Source: Dinoroseobacter sp. (lineage in GTDB: Bacteria > Pseudomonadota > Alphaproteobacteria > Rhodobacterales > Rhodobacteraceae). From it: 64,000 nucleotides of DNA. A program made the position numbers and the translations under genes. The notes beneath the pieces were generated by a model that was not told the DNA's origin, did no database searches, and saw only the letters and a list, made by a program, of their open reading frames with translations. Of this stretch, positions 17,647 through 26,500 are shown piece by piece (position 1 is the stretch's first letter; the number at the start of each line of letters is the position of its first letter). The DNA lies in contig JAEPNN010000006.1 of assembly GCA_017643385.1 (NCBI GenBank), positions 186,001 to 250,000 of the forward strand, read 5' to 3'.

Positions 17647-18881
17647 AAGCCTTCCTCGCGACTGATAAATCTAAAGAAGAAGAAACTGAACAAAAGCAAA
17701 CAGCCAAAGATCACCACCGCGACCGCAGCGCCAGCACCGATATTCGAGATCGCGAAGGCCTGTTCATAGACATTGACGGTCAGCGTGCGCGTACCGGCAT
17801 TACCACCGGTTAGCAGGAAGATGTCATCGAACTTGTTGAAGGTCCAAATGAAGCGGAGCAGGAACAAGACTGAAAGAATCCCTAGAAGCATCGGGAGGCT
17901 AAGATACCAGAACTTCTGAAATGGTGACGCGCCATCCATATCGGCCGCTTCATACATATCCGTATCTATGGATTGCATGCGTGCCAGGATGAACAGGAAG
18001 CTAAGCGGGAAGTAACGCCAGATCTCGAACACGGTGACCATGATCAAAGCCAAAGGCCGCTGGCCAAAGAAATTTATGGTTTCAACGGTCACGCCCATTT
18101 GCACCAAAAGCGCATTTGCAGAACCAGAAAACGGGTCAAACAGGTTCACCCAGGTAAAGGCGACCGCAATAACCGGTGCGACGTAGGGGAAAAGATAGAG
18201 CCCCCTCAGGATGCCTTGGCCTTTGAAACTTTTATTGAGCAGGAGCGCTGCGAAGAGGCCAAAAACCAGAGCGCCAACCGTTCCGAACACCGTATAAAAG
18301 ACCGTTGCCCACATGACGGTCCAGAATTCGTTGGCATCGAAGACACGCACAAAGTTCGCAACAGTAAACTCAGTATTGGTCAGGATGGAGTCTGCCTCGC
18401 CCGTGGCCGCAGCCTCAGTGTCGTCTTCCAAAGCGTCTTCCATCGCCTCCAAATCACCTTCAAGTGTGACAGGTATCAAGAAGGTCAGACGATCACGCGG
18501 CTCCAACGTACCGATAACGCATGTCAGCTCCGCACCTGTAAGACTGCAGTCTGGAGGCAGAATACCAAGTGTGGCCCCTTCGGGGATAGTATCTGTGAAC
18601 ACCACATTTTCGATTGGAGTGTCCTGGGATCGGTTCTGTACGCGGTAGCGTATGGCCTGGTCCGGATCTCCGGCATTGCGAAGGTCTTCGCGGACAACCG
18701 GGGTAACAGGACGCAAATCGGCCAGCCCAATAGGTTTGAAGCTTATCCAGAAAATCGCAAGCAGCGGCAGGATGACAACCAAGGACACAATACTGATCGT
18801 CGGAAGCAGCAGCATCCAAGCCAGACGGGCTTCGCGCCTTTGAAGCGGGCCTGTGCCTTTGGGCGGAGAGGCAACCGTCAT
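17643..18881 (-). CDS. Sugar ABC importer permease (AglF/MalF type) with periplasmic domain insertion
   Basis: A 412-residue permease. The first membrane helix is at 23-48; the remaining five start near 185, with the EAA loop MYEAADMDGASPFQKFWYLSLPML late in the protein. Between them, about 135 residues face the periplasm. Residues 75-142 (IRYRVQNRSQDTPIENVVFTDTIPEG..., Cys112 and Cys121) resemble a DUF11/Ig-like repeat of surface proteins, followed by an acidic linker at 143-163. The ATG at 18881 behind AGGAA is preferred; a longer frame would run into the binding-protein gene. It is the partner of the AglG-like permease. Confidence 0.82.
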   Translation of the reverse strand: MTVASPPKGTGPLQRREARLAWMLLLPTISIVSLVVILPLLAIFWISFKPIGLADLRPVTPVVREDLRNAGDPDQAIRYRVQNRSQDTPIENVVFTDTIPEGATLGILPPDCSLTGAELTCVIGTLEPRDRLTFLIPVTLEGDLEAMEDALEDDTEAAATGEADSILTNTEFTVANFVRVFDANEFWTVMWATVFYTVFGTVGALVFGLFAALLLNKSFKGQGILRGLYLFPYVAPVIAVAFTWVNLFDPFSGSANALLVQMGVTVETINFFGQRPLALIMVTVFEIWRYFPLSFLFILARMQSIDTDMYEAADMDGASPFQKFWYLSLPMLLGILSVLFLLRFIWTFNKFDDIFLLTGGNAGTRTLTVNVYEQAFAISNIGAGAAVAVVIFGCLLLFSFFFFRFISREEGL

Positions 18882-18915
18882 GGAAATTTCCTGCTGAAAA
18901 TGGGTTCTTCTTACG

Positions 18916-18943
18916 TCCGCCCCGGCCAAGCAGCCGGGACGGA
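18916..18943 (-). repeat. Intercistronic stem-loop after the binding-protein gene
   Basis: TCCG plus CCCGGC (18916-18926, one unpaired C) pairs with GCCGGG plus CGGA (18933-18943, one unpaired A) around a 6-base loop. It lies between the end of the sugar-binding protein gene and the next permease, the usual place for a message-protecting or attenuating hairpin. Confidence 0.55.
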
Positions 18944-18957
18944 AATTTGCATAAGGG

Positions 18958-20310
18958 CTATTCGATAGCGCCCAACTGCTCATTCATGGCGGCCACAGCT
19001 GCAGCAGCATCAATCTCTCCGTCAATGTACTGACGCACCACGCGGTTGATGACCTGGCTGTTGATCATCTTGGATGCAAGGCTCAACTGACCTTCAGACA
19101 CACCCCAGCGCTGTGCCACATCGAGACCGCCGACGATCCGGTCAATCATCTCCTGCGCGTAAAGATCGCCTAGCGGCGCTTTGCGATCTACGCCCACAGG
19201 CAGAGCCGCCCATGCGTCCTGGAACGCGGTTGGATTGTCTCCAGTCCCGCGGCGGACCGGGAACTTGCCTTCTGGTGCAATTGAGAGGGTCTGGGTATAG
19301 CCCTCGTCCATTGAGAATTTCACGAACTCCATCGCGGCATCCGTATCCGCATCATCGGTAATCCCGAAATACCGCACATCACCCCACGCAGCCCCGTCCG
19401 GATTAGATGGTCCGGCAAAGGTCGTCACGATACCCGTTTTGGACGCCAGCTCGGTCGAAGTCGGATCATCATTGATGGTGGGTGGTGCGCTGTCACGCAA
19501 ACCCGCCAGTTCGTCGAGGATGAATGGCGACCAAATGATCATCGCCGCCTGACCCGCAAAATAAAGTTCACGCGACTGCTGCCAGAATAATTCGCCGGGA
19601 GGCGATGCTTCTGCGATGGCTTTGTAGAAATCGAGCACTTCGGTTGTGGCTTGCAAATCAAGCTCTGCTGCACCATCGCCATCAACCGGCGAAACACCGT
19701 TTGCAAGGAAAACATGTTCCAGAACCTGGCTCATGAAGTTTTCATCGACCTTGGTCGCAGCAACGAAACCATAAATTTCCGGAGGATTGTGAAGCGCTGC
19801 CAGAGCGGCTTCTACGTTTGCATAAGACGTTGGTGGCTCAAGGCCTGCCTCTTCAAATTTGTCAGCGCGGTAAACGATCATCTGGGTCCAGCCGTCCACC
19901 GGAACAGAGGCAACACCGCCATCGACCGCAGCCATCGCAAGTGCTCCTGGCGCAAAGGTGTCTTCGCCAAGTGCCTCAACCACTTCTGTCGCGGCTTCAG
20001 TGTCCAGAATGCCAGCTTCCGCCCATGGCAGAGCGTACTGAAGCGTGTGGTAGATCACGTCAGGAAGATCGCCTGCCGCGAACGCAGCGGTTGCGCGTGT
20101 GCCCAGATCGTTTTCTGAAACCGGGATCACCTCAACCGATGTGCCGGTGGCCGCTTCGAACTGGGCTGCCATTTCTTGTTGCTTGGCAAGACGATCAGGC
20201 TGCTCTTCGGTTGTCCAAAACCGGATTGAGTCCGCACTGACTGCATTTGCCGACAATGCAAGCGCGAGTGCCGCGCTGGCCATCAGCTTCGTCTTCACGT
20301 GAAGTGTCAT
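18958..20310 (-). CDS. Sugar ABC importer periplasmic binding protein (family 1)
   Basis: A 450-residue solute-binding protein with a signal peptide (1-26, ending AVSA before DSIRFWTTEEQPDR). The mature N-terminus with FWTTEEQPDRLAKQQEMAAQFEAATG is the common start of family 1 carbohydrate binding proteins. Its start overlaps the LacI stop (ATGA), and it is followed by two permeases, a hydrolase and the ATPase, so it defines the specificity of this importer. By synteny it corresponds to AglE, but the hydrolase type suggests a different ligand. Confidence 0.88.
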   Translation of the reverse strand: MTLHVKTKLMASAALALALSANAVSADSIRFWTTEEQPDRLAKQQEMAAQFEAATGTSVEVIPVSENDLGTRATAAFAAGDLPDVIYHTLQYALPWAEAGILDTEAATEVVEALGEDTFAPGALAMAAVDGGVASVPVDGWTQMIVYRADKFEEAGLEPPTSYANVEAALAALHNPPEIYGFVAATKVDENFMSQVLEHVFLANGVSPVDGDGAAELDLQATTEVLDFYKAIAEASPPGELFWQQSRELYFAGQAAMIIWSPFILDELAGLRDSAPPTINDDPTSTELASKTGIVTTFAGPSNPDGAAWGDVRYFGITDDADTDAAMEFVKFSMDEGYTQTLSIAPEGKFPVRRGTGDNPTAFQDAWAALPVGVDRKAPLGDLYAQEMIDRIVGGLDVAQRWGVSEGQLSLASKMINSQVINRVVRQYIDGEIDAAAAVAAMNEQLGAIE

Positions 20311-21437
20311 TTATGGTCCTCCCTTTGGACTGTTTCGATCGGGTTGAGATCAGTTATGTGCTGCGCCAATTCAGACGACGACAGCGCTGGGGGTCTATCC
20401 GACCCACGCTCCACGAGCGTGGCCGGGGCCAGCTCGCGCAGCTCTTCGGCGGCGGTGCCGCGAATACGGGCGATGAGCAGACGTGCCAGACGTTCTCCGG
20501 CCTGATGGCTGTTCACCGCAAACGTTGTAAGCCCTGGATTGGCATACGCACCTTCGGGAACGCCGTCATAGGCGATCAATGATAGCTCGCGCCCAATCTC
20601 TAGCCGCGCCTCCTTGGCAGCTTTGTAAACCCCCAAGGCTGCACGATCGACGGCACAGACGATTGCTGTTGGTGGCTCTGGCACCCGAAGAAGCTGTCGC
20701 GTTGCCTCAGCGCCTTCGCGACGGGTCATCGCCTCAAGTCCCACAAGCGATGGATCAAAGGGCAATCCAGCGGCCTCTAATCCCTGCTTGTAACCGACCA
20801 GCCTGAGCTGGCTGTAGTAGTACTGTGATCCACCTGGAAGATGGGCGATCCGCTTGTGACCGAGGGCGGCGAGCCGCGTGGTCGCAGCACGCATCGCATC
20901 TTCCCCGCGGATATCATACCACGCGCATCCTTCCGGATTTGCTGTGCGCCCAAACATGACAAATGGCACGTTTTCGGCCCGCAGTGTTTCAACGCGGCCG
21001 TCGTGGGTCAGGGTGCGCGGTAGAATGAAACCGTCAGCCTTTCGCTCTTCGACGAGACGCGAAAGTGCTGCGCGCACTTTTGGCTCTGTAGGCTCTGCTG
21101 CGATGGTAACTGTCCAGTTCTCATCCGATGCCGCCTGTGTAAGGCCTGCTATGAATTCGGCGAGAAATGGACGCGCGCTGTCTTCGCCGTCGATCTGTAG
21201 AACCAACCCAAGTGATCGGGTGCGTCCGGTGCGAATGGCTTGGGCATGTGTAAGCGGGCGATACCCCATACGCTCAGCGGTGCGTGCAATTCGAATGCGC
21301 GTCCCTTCGGCGATATCGGGATAGCCGTTCAGTGCGCGACTGACTGTGCTTTTGGTCACTCCGAGACGTTCTGCGACGTCTGCGATGGTAACCCGGCGTC
21401 GTCCTTGTGCGCCCATGGCTGCAGCTGCAGTCTGCAT
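20307..21437 (-). CDS. LacI family transcriptional regulator of the sugar importer operon
   Basis: A 376-residue LacI/GalR regulator. The N-terminal helix-turn-helix is at 16-38 (VTIADVAERLGVTKSTVSRALNG), with a hinge helix to ~75, then a periplasmic-binding-protein-like ligand domain. It is the first gene of the operon, and GGGAGGAAAC lies just upstream of its ATG. Two palindromes built from CGAAAC/GTTTCG precede it, matching the half-site style of LacI proteins. Likely a repressor of its own operon relieved by the imported sugar or a product. Confidence 0.9.
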   Translation of the reverse strand: MQTAAAAMGAQGRRRVTIADVAERLGVTKSTVSRALNGYPDIAEGTRIRIARTAERMGYRPLTHAQAIRTGRTRSLGLVLQIDGEDSARPFLAEFIAGLTQAASDENWTVTIAAEPTEPKVRAALSRLVEERKADGFILPRTLTHDGRVETLRAENVPFVMFGRTANPEGCAWYDIRGEDAMRAATTRLAALGHKRIAHLPGGSQYYYSQLRLVGYKQGLEAAGLPFDPSLVGLEAMTRREGAEATRQLLRVPEPPTAIVCAVDRAALGVYKAAKEARLEIGRELSLIAYDGVPEGAYANPGLTTFAVNSHQAGERLARLLIARIRGTAAEELRELAPATLVERGSDRPPALSSSELAQHITDLNPIETVQREDHK

Positions 21438-21472
21438 GGCATGTTTCCTCCCTCAAGCGAAAGGAAGCACTT

Positions 21473-21488
21473 CCGAAACCGGTTTCGG
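21473..21488. promoter_or_regulatory. LacI-type operator (proximal)
   Basis: CCGAAACCGGTTTCGG is a perfect 16-base palindrome with a central CG, the form typical of LacI-family operators. It lies 36-51 bases upstream of the LacI start, where a bound repressor would block transcription. Confidence 0.75.
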
Positions 21489-21667
21489 CAAGGGGATTTT
21501 GAAGTTTTACGCTTCTTCGAGACCTGAGCAGTTCAGAGAGCATTCTGTGAATATGTGGCGCAGTCCCAATTTTTATTGGTTTCGCCGCATAGAGATGATC
21601 GCCATCAAAACCGCAATTTTTGTGCTTCCATCACAGCCTCTGCGCGCGCGTTATGATCCCGAAACTT

Positions 21668-21685
21668 CCGAAACCACAGTTTCGG
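21668..21685. promoter_or_regulatory. LacI-type operator (distal)
   Basis: CCGAAAC and GTTTCGG form a perfect inverted repeat around CACA. The half-sites are the same as those of the palindrome about 195 bases away, and a further CGAAAC copy precedes it directly. Its spacer is 4 bases longer than in the proximal site, so it may bind more weakly or serve as a looping site. Confidence 0.6.
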
Positions 21686-21785
21686 TTACCGATTAATTTG
21701 CGTGTTCAGATTAATGATTCTGAAGGCGTGCGCCGTCCTCTAGATCAGTGTCCAGCCAAGACCATACCAACAACGGCACAGTGGC

Positions 21786-22532
21786 TCAGATGGTGATGCC
21801 ACCGTCGATATTGATGGTTTGCCCGGTGATAAACTCGGCCTCATCGGACGTAAGATAGGCGCAAAGTCCTGCGACTTCCTCCACCGTTCCCATTCGTCCC
21901 GTCGGCTGACGATTGAGAAAGAACTTCCACGCCTTGTCTTCGTCACCAAATTCTACTGCGAGTTCTGCAATGCGTTCGCGCAGCGATGGGCTGTCTATGG
22001 TTCCCGGGCAAACCGCGTTGCAGCGTATTCCGTTGGCCAGATAATCGCAGGCCACCGATTTCATCAGACCAATAACGCCCGCCTTCATGCTGCCATAGGC
22101 CGCCCGCTTTGGAAGTCCTTTGATCGAGGATACGACAGAGGCGATGGTGACGATGCTGCCACCATGGTCTTTCATGTTTGGCAAAGCGCCTTGCATTACG
22201 TTGAAGGCGCTTTGCAATGTTATCTTTTCGCTGCGATTCCAGTCTTCTGGAGTGCACTCTTCAAGAGTTCCCTGGTGAACATACCCTACCGCATGAACAA
22301 GGATATCGACCCGCCCGATCCCTTGGAAGTATCGCGCGACCGCATCATGGTCCGTCCCATCGAGCGCGCCCACATTGAGGTGAGCCGCGCCTTCAAGCAA
22401 TGCAGGGTTTATATCGCTGGCATGGACGGTCGCCCCTTCGGCCGCCAAACGGTCCGCAACCGCGCGCCCGATGCCCTGTCCCGCCGCAGTGACGACCGCG
22501 ACCTTCCCCGCGTGGCGTCCTTGCGCGATCAT
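21786..22532 (-). CDS. SDR-family dehydrogenase, possibly 2-keto-3-deoxy-L-fuconate dehydrogenase
   Basis: A 248-residue classical short-chain dehydrogenase. The NAD-binding motif TAAGQGIG is at 15-22, with D40 at the end of the second strand favouring NAD; catalytic Ser in IASVVSS (~132), Tyr146 and Lys150 (YGSMK), and a typical C-terminal FITGQTINIDGG. The start at 22532 gives an ATGA overlap with the FAH-family gene and the normal SDR length. Pairing of this SDR type with an FAH-family hydrolase is known from non-phosphorylative L-fucose/L-rhamnose degradation. The substrate is inferred from that pairing. Confidence 0.72.
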   Translation of the reverse strand: MIAQGRHAGKVAVVTAAGQGIGRAVADRLAAEGATVHASDINPALLEGAAHLNVGALDGTDHDAVARYFQGIGRVDILVHAVGYVHQGTLEECTPEDWNRSEKITLQSAFNVMQGALPNMKDHGGSIVTIASVVSSIKGLPKRAAYGSMKAGVIGLMKSVACDYLANGIRCNAVCPGTIDSPSLRERIAELAVEFGDEDKAWKFFLNRQPTGRMGTVEEVAGLCAYLTSDEAEFITGQTINIDGGITI

Positions 22533-23383
22533 GACAGCCCTCCTGCGGCAACCACGGTCTGAGCTTGTCCGCCCAAACCATCGATCTCCAAGACAAGTGT
22601 ATCGCCAATGTTGAGGTACCTCTGTGGCGACTGCCCCATTCCGACACCGGGCGGTGTTCCGGTACAAATAAGATCACCGGGCTCAAGGAGCAGGAAATCC
22701 GACAGGTAAGATACGATCGTCGGTACGTCGAAAATCATCGTAGACGTAGAACCGTCCTGCATGGTTTCCCCATTCACAGCGAGGCGCATCGACAAGTCAC
22801 CCGGTGAGGGGATGTCGTCCTTGCTGACCAAAATCGGGCCCGTGGGGCAAAAGCTTGGATAGCCCTTGCCTTTGTTCCACTGACCGCCCCGCTCCAGCTG
22901 CCAGGACCGTTCGCTGACGTCATTTACAATCGTATAACCAAAGACATGGTCCATCGCGTCTTCCTTGGATACATGCAGCGTGGGCTTTGAAATCACCACG
23001 CCAAGCTCGACCTCCCAATCAAGCTTGGTGCTGTTGGCAGCCTTCAGGATCGGATCATTTGGCCCAACGACAGTACTGGATGGCTTGGTAAAAAGGATGG
23101 GTTCTTCGGGCACAGGCATGCCAGATTCCGCAGCATGGTCTGAATAGTTCAGCCCGATACACCAGACATTTCGAGGACGGGCGATTGGTGCGCCGATCCG
23201 CGCGTTTGCCTTATCCACAATCGGTAAGCTTGCCAGGTCCTGACCTGACAGTCGCGCACCCAGCTGTTCGAATGTGTCTGGAGAAAAGTCTGGCACGACG
23301 GAGGACACATCCCGTGCATTGCCTTCCGGATCCAGTACGCAGGGAACCTCGGCGCCGCTCTCACCCAATCTTATCAGCTTCAT
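22529..23383 (-). CDS. FAH-family hydrolase, possibly 2,4-diketo-3-deoxy-L-fuconate hydrolase
   Basis: A 284-residue fumarylacetoacetate-hydrolase-family enzyme. Metal ligands E124 and E126 (DWEVELG) and D155 (IVNDVSER) are present, as are GLNYSDHAAESG (77-88) and the final TGTPPGVGMG segment. Members cleave or hydrolyse beta-diketo acids. With the overlapping SDR gene, it could oxidise and split a 2-keto-3-deoxy sugar acid into pyruvate plus lactate or a similar product. Earlier pathway enzymes are absent here, so the assignment is tentative; ureidoglycolate lyase or acylpyruvase-like roles are alternatives. Confidence 0.72.
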   Translation of the reverse strand: MKLIRLGESGAEVPCVLDPEGNARDVSSVVPDFSPDTFEQLGARLSGQDLASLPIVDKANARIGAPIARPRNVWCIGLNYSDHAAESGMPVPEEPILFTKPSSTVVGPNDPILKAANSTKLDWEVELGVVISKPTLHVSKEDAMDHVFGYTIVNDVSERSWQLERGGQWNKGKGYPSFCPTGPILVSKDDIPSPGDLSMRLAVNGETMQDGSTSTMIFDVPTIVSYLSDFLLLEPGDLICTGTPPGVGMGQSPQRYLNIGDTLVLEIDGLGGQAQTVVAAGGLS

Positions 23384-23756
23384 GAAACTTCAGCCCTCTT
23401 GCTTGCGCGAAAAACTTGCGCAGGCCTACGCCTGCAATTTGATCGCAGAATTCAGCACTGTGATGGAACACGCAAGCGGATATCTGCGCGGTCCTTCTTT
23501 TCGACTAGGGCACATTACGCGGGTCCTGAAGAGCGTTTGACCGCGATGCGTGCGCAATGGCATGCGTTGGTATGATCCATGAGAAAAGCAAAGCGTGAAA
23601 GCGCAGGAAAGAACGCAACATTCGAAGTGGCTTTGTGTTGTATCGGGGGGCTTCAATGACCGCAGAACACTTGGTCCCGATGGACCCTGGGCGCGTCCTA
23701 CACTAACACTCACGTCGGACCACGCGGGTGGCGCTGATCAGACCCAATCAAAGGAC
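23384..23756. promoter_or_regulatory. Divergent spacer between FAH-family gene and matB
   Basis: 373 bases without a convincing gene. One short perfect hairpin, GCAGGC/GCCTGC with a CTAC loop (23420-23435), is visible. The matB frame stays open upstream of its start, but the residues there do not resemble the family. Promoters for both flanking genes must lie here. Confidence 0.35.
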
Positions 23757-25265
23757 ATGCATCTGGTGGGCAATTTGCTTTATGACCAACTGTTTGCACC
23801 ACACAGTGCAAATCCGACGGTATTTCTAAGTCAGCCCGATGGGCAGGACATCACATATGCAGCGTTCGTGGCCCGGGCCGCTCAGATTGCCCATGTCCTG
23901 ACCGCAAATGGCGTTGAACCCGGGGACCGCATTTTGGTTCAGGCCCCGAAATGTGTCGAGATGGTCGCCCTTTATGCGGCGACACTTCAGGTCGGTGCAA
24001 TCTTCTTGCCGTTAAACACAGCCTACACCAAGGATGAAGTGTCCTATTTTGCGGGTGATGCAACACCAAAGCTGCTTGTCGGATCAGATAGCGCGGTGGA
24101 GGCCTTGTCTGAAATCGCGCATGAGGTTGGCGCCACGCTTCTGACGCTGAATTCGGATGGGTCGGGCAGTCTGATGGCAAGTGTCGATGCACAGCCCGAA
24201 ACGTTTCCAACCGCTGCACGGGGCGCAGACGATCTCGCTGCCCTGCTTTACACCTCTGGTACAACGGGCCGGTCAAAAGGGGCCATGATGAGCCATGACA
24301 ACCTGCTTTCGAATTCCGTATCGCTGGTTGACGAATGGCGCATAACAGATGCCGATCGGCTACTGCACGCGTTGCCGATCTTTCATACACATGGGTTGTT
24401 TGTCGCGCTGAACACGGCGTTACTGTCCGGCGCAACGGTTGTCTTCCTGAAGAATTTCGATCTCGACATGCTGTTTGCTGAACTGGCTGACGCAACGATG
24501 CTGATGGGCGTTCCGACTTTCTACACGCGGCTTCTGGCCGATCACAGGCTGTCACCGGATATCGTGAGCACTATGCGTCTTTTCATCTCTGGCAGCGCGC
24601 CATTGCTGGCCGAAACGCATATCGCCTTCACCGAACGCACAGGGCACCACATACTCGAGCGGTATGGGATGACAGAGACCAACATGATCACGTCAAACCC
24701 GTATGACGGGGACCGTCGGGCAGGCACCGTTGGCGCCCCACTCCCCGGCGTGGAGGTTAAAGTCGTTGATCCGGATACCGGAGCCAATCTGGACCCCGGG
24801 GAGGTTGGCATGATCGAAGTGCGCGGTCGCAACGTATTTTCAGGCTATTGGCAAATGCCCGAGAAAACTGCCGCAGAATTGCGCGAGAACGGGTTTTTCA
24901 TAACCGGCGATCTGGGTAGCTTCAGCGACGACGGCTACCTTTCAATTGTCGGACGGGCAAAGGACTTGATCATCACGGGGGGATACAATGTCTATCCCAA
25001 AGAAATCGAAGACGTTCTGAACACGGTTGATGGGGTGTTAGAAAGTGCAGTCTTTGGCGTTCCAGACCCTGACTTCGGTGAAACAATTATTGCTGCCATT
25101 GTGCCCGAAACGACGGCTGGGGTCAGCGAAGACACTCTTCGGACGGCGGTAGAAAACGGTCTGGCGCGATTTAAACATCCCTGCGTTTTCAAGATGTTGG
25201 AGGCATTACCCCGCAACGCCATGGGCAAGGTCGAGAAAAAGAAGCTACGCGACGCGCACAGCTGA
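23757..25265 (+). CDS. matB: Malonyl-CoA synthetase (MatB type)
   Basis: A 502-residue AMP-forming ligase, the usual MatB length. The nucleotide motif YTSGTTGRSKGAMMSH is at 165-180, ERYGMTETNM follows in the middle, and the catalytic Lys is in LPRNAMGK near the C-terminus. The RSKGAMMSH variant and the RYGMTET stretch are those of malonate/methylmalonate-specific enzymes. The ATG at 23757 is chosen because AAAGGA precedes it and the protein then starts as the family does. MatB makes malonyl-CoA from malonate, CoA and ATP. No malonyl-CoA decarboxylase is adjacent. Confidence 0.8.
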   Translation: MHLVGNLLYDQLFAPHSANPTVFLSQPDGQDITYAAFVARAAQIAHVLTANGVEPGDRILVQAPKCVEMVALYAATLQVGAIFLPLNTAYTKDEVSYFAGDATPKLLVGSDSAVEALSEIAHEVGATLLTLNSDGSGSLMASVDAQPETFPTAARGADDLAALLYTSGTTGRSKGAMMSHDNLLSNSVSLVDEWRITDADRLLHALPIFHTHGLFVALNTALLSGATVVFLKNFDLDMLFAELADATMLMGVPTFYTRLLADHRLSPDIVSTMRLFISGSAPLLAETHIAFTERTGHHILERYGMTETNMITSNPYDGDRRAGTVGAPLPGVEVKVVDPDTGANLDPGEVGMIEVRGRNVFSGYWQMPEKTAAELRENGFFITGDLGSFSDDGYLSIVGRAKDLIITGGYNVYPKEIEDVLNTVDGVLESAVFGVPDPDFGETIIAAIVPETTAGVSEDTLRTAVENGLARFKHPCVFKMLEALPRNAMGKVEKKKLRDAHS

Positions 25266-25348
25266 CGCGATGCAGGCGCGATGGCATAGCCCGTTTGCTC
25301 AGATGCCAAAATCTGGATTGGGCACCCGCCCCTTACAGCAGGTTGTCC

Positions 25349-26500
25349 TTAAGGCGAGGCGTCCAGTTGCCAGCCGTTTGCCCTGACCAATTCGGTGTGC
25401 TCCCCCAGCTTTGGTGCAGTACGCTCCAAGGCCAATGCGTTTTCCGAGAACTGGATTGGCGAACGCACCCCCGGAACACCTTGTGGTTCTATGCGCAGAC
25501 CGCGCGCTTTAATCTGAGGGTCGTCAAACACTTCGGCCACGGAATTGATCGGTGATGCGGCCACTTTTTCTGCGTCGAGCGCCGCAAGAAGCGTTGCCTT
25601 TTTCCAGGCTCGTGTTTCCACAGACAATTCGGGAACAAGGATGTCGCGCATCCGGACCCGTTCTGCATTCGTCGCAAAATCCGGGTTTGCACCAAGATCT
25701 GCACGATCCAATATCTTGCACAAGCTTTGAAACTGCCGATCGTTCCCCGCAGCGATGATGATGTCACCATCGGCGCAGGGAAAGACCTGATACGGAACGA
25801 TGTTTGGATGAGAATTTCCCATCCGTGTGGGGGCAATCCCGGTGCTCAGATAGTTCATGGCCTGATTGGCAAGCGTCGCGGTGCCCGCATCCAGAAGGCT
25901 CATATCGATATGGTCACCATGTCCGGTGCGCGCGCGCGATAGCAGCGTCGCCTGTATCGCAGAGACAGCGTACAGGCCGGTATAGATGTCCGTGACAGCG
26001 ACGCCGACTTTTTGGGGTTCATTTTCAGGCGAACCAGTGATTGACATTAAGCCCGACATGCCTTGCACGAGATAGTCGTACCCCGCCCTTTCAGCATAAG
26101 GACCATCTTGTCCGAACCCCGTGATGGAACAGTACACCAAGCCGGGGTTGACAGCCGAGAGCGTCGCATAATCGAGGCCATATTTCGCGAGACCACCGAC
26201 TTTGAAGTTCTCGATAAATACATCTGCTTCACTGGCAAGGTCGGACACCCACCGTCGCCCGTCCTCCTGCGTCAGATCTGCGGTGACGCTAAGTTTTCCA
26301 CGATTGCAGCCATAGAAATAAGCGGCCGAGCGATCCCCATCACGTTCGATGAAAGGGGGCCCCCAGGTCCGTGTGTCGTCGCCTTTTGGGCTTTCGACCT
26401 TGATGACCGTCGCACCCAGATCTGCGAGGACCTGTCCGACCCATGGCCCGGCAAGGATACGGGCCAATTCAAGTACCTTGAGCCCCTCAAGAGGGCGCAT
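25349..26500 (-). CDS. Class III (CaiB/BaiF) acyl-CoA transferase
   Basis: A 383-residue family III CoA-transferase. It opens with LEGLKVLELARILAGPWVGQVLADLGATVIKVE, the hallmark of the family, and has the catalytic Asp at 171 in VGVAVTDIYTGLYA, close to Asp169 of formyl-CoA transferase. Its start overlaps the stop of the glutaryl-CoA dehydrogenase-like gene by one base. Such pairs are known for glutarate activation, the transferase making glutaryl-CoA. Last gene of the eight-gene minus-strand operon. Confidence 0.85.
   Translation of the reverse strand: MRPLEGLKVLELARILAGPWVGQVLADLGATVIKVESPKGDDTRTWGPPFIERDGDRSAAYFYGCNRGKLSVTADLTQEDGRRWVSDLASEADVFIENFKVGGLAKYGLDYATLSAVNPGLVYCSITGFGQDGPYAERAGYDYLVQGMSGLMSITGSPENEPQKVGVAVTDIYTGLYAVSAIQATLLSRARTGHGDHIDMSLLDAGTATLANQAMNYLSTGIAPTRMGNSHPNIVPYQVFPCADGDIIIAAGNDRQFQSLCKILDRADLGANPDFATNAERVRMRDILVPELSVETRAWKKATLLAALDAEKVAASPINSVAEVFDDPQIKARGLRIEPQGVPGVRSPIQFSENALALERTAPKLGEHTELVRANGWQLDASP

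Noticed and set aside
17973-18968. 331-codon plus-strand frame antisense to the AglF-like permease
   Set aside because: Very polar, His/Gln/Arg-rich product, typical of the antisense of a membrane protein gene.
23595-23756. Upstream extension of matB
   Set aside because: Adds 54 residues that do not resemble the family and skips the good AAAGGA site ahead of 23757.
25266-25348. TGGCAT/ATGCCA pair between matB and the CoA-transferase gene as a terminator
   Set aside because: Only six paired bases, a long loop and no T run.
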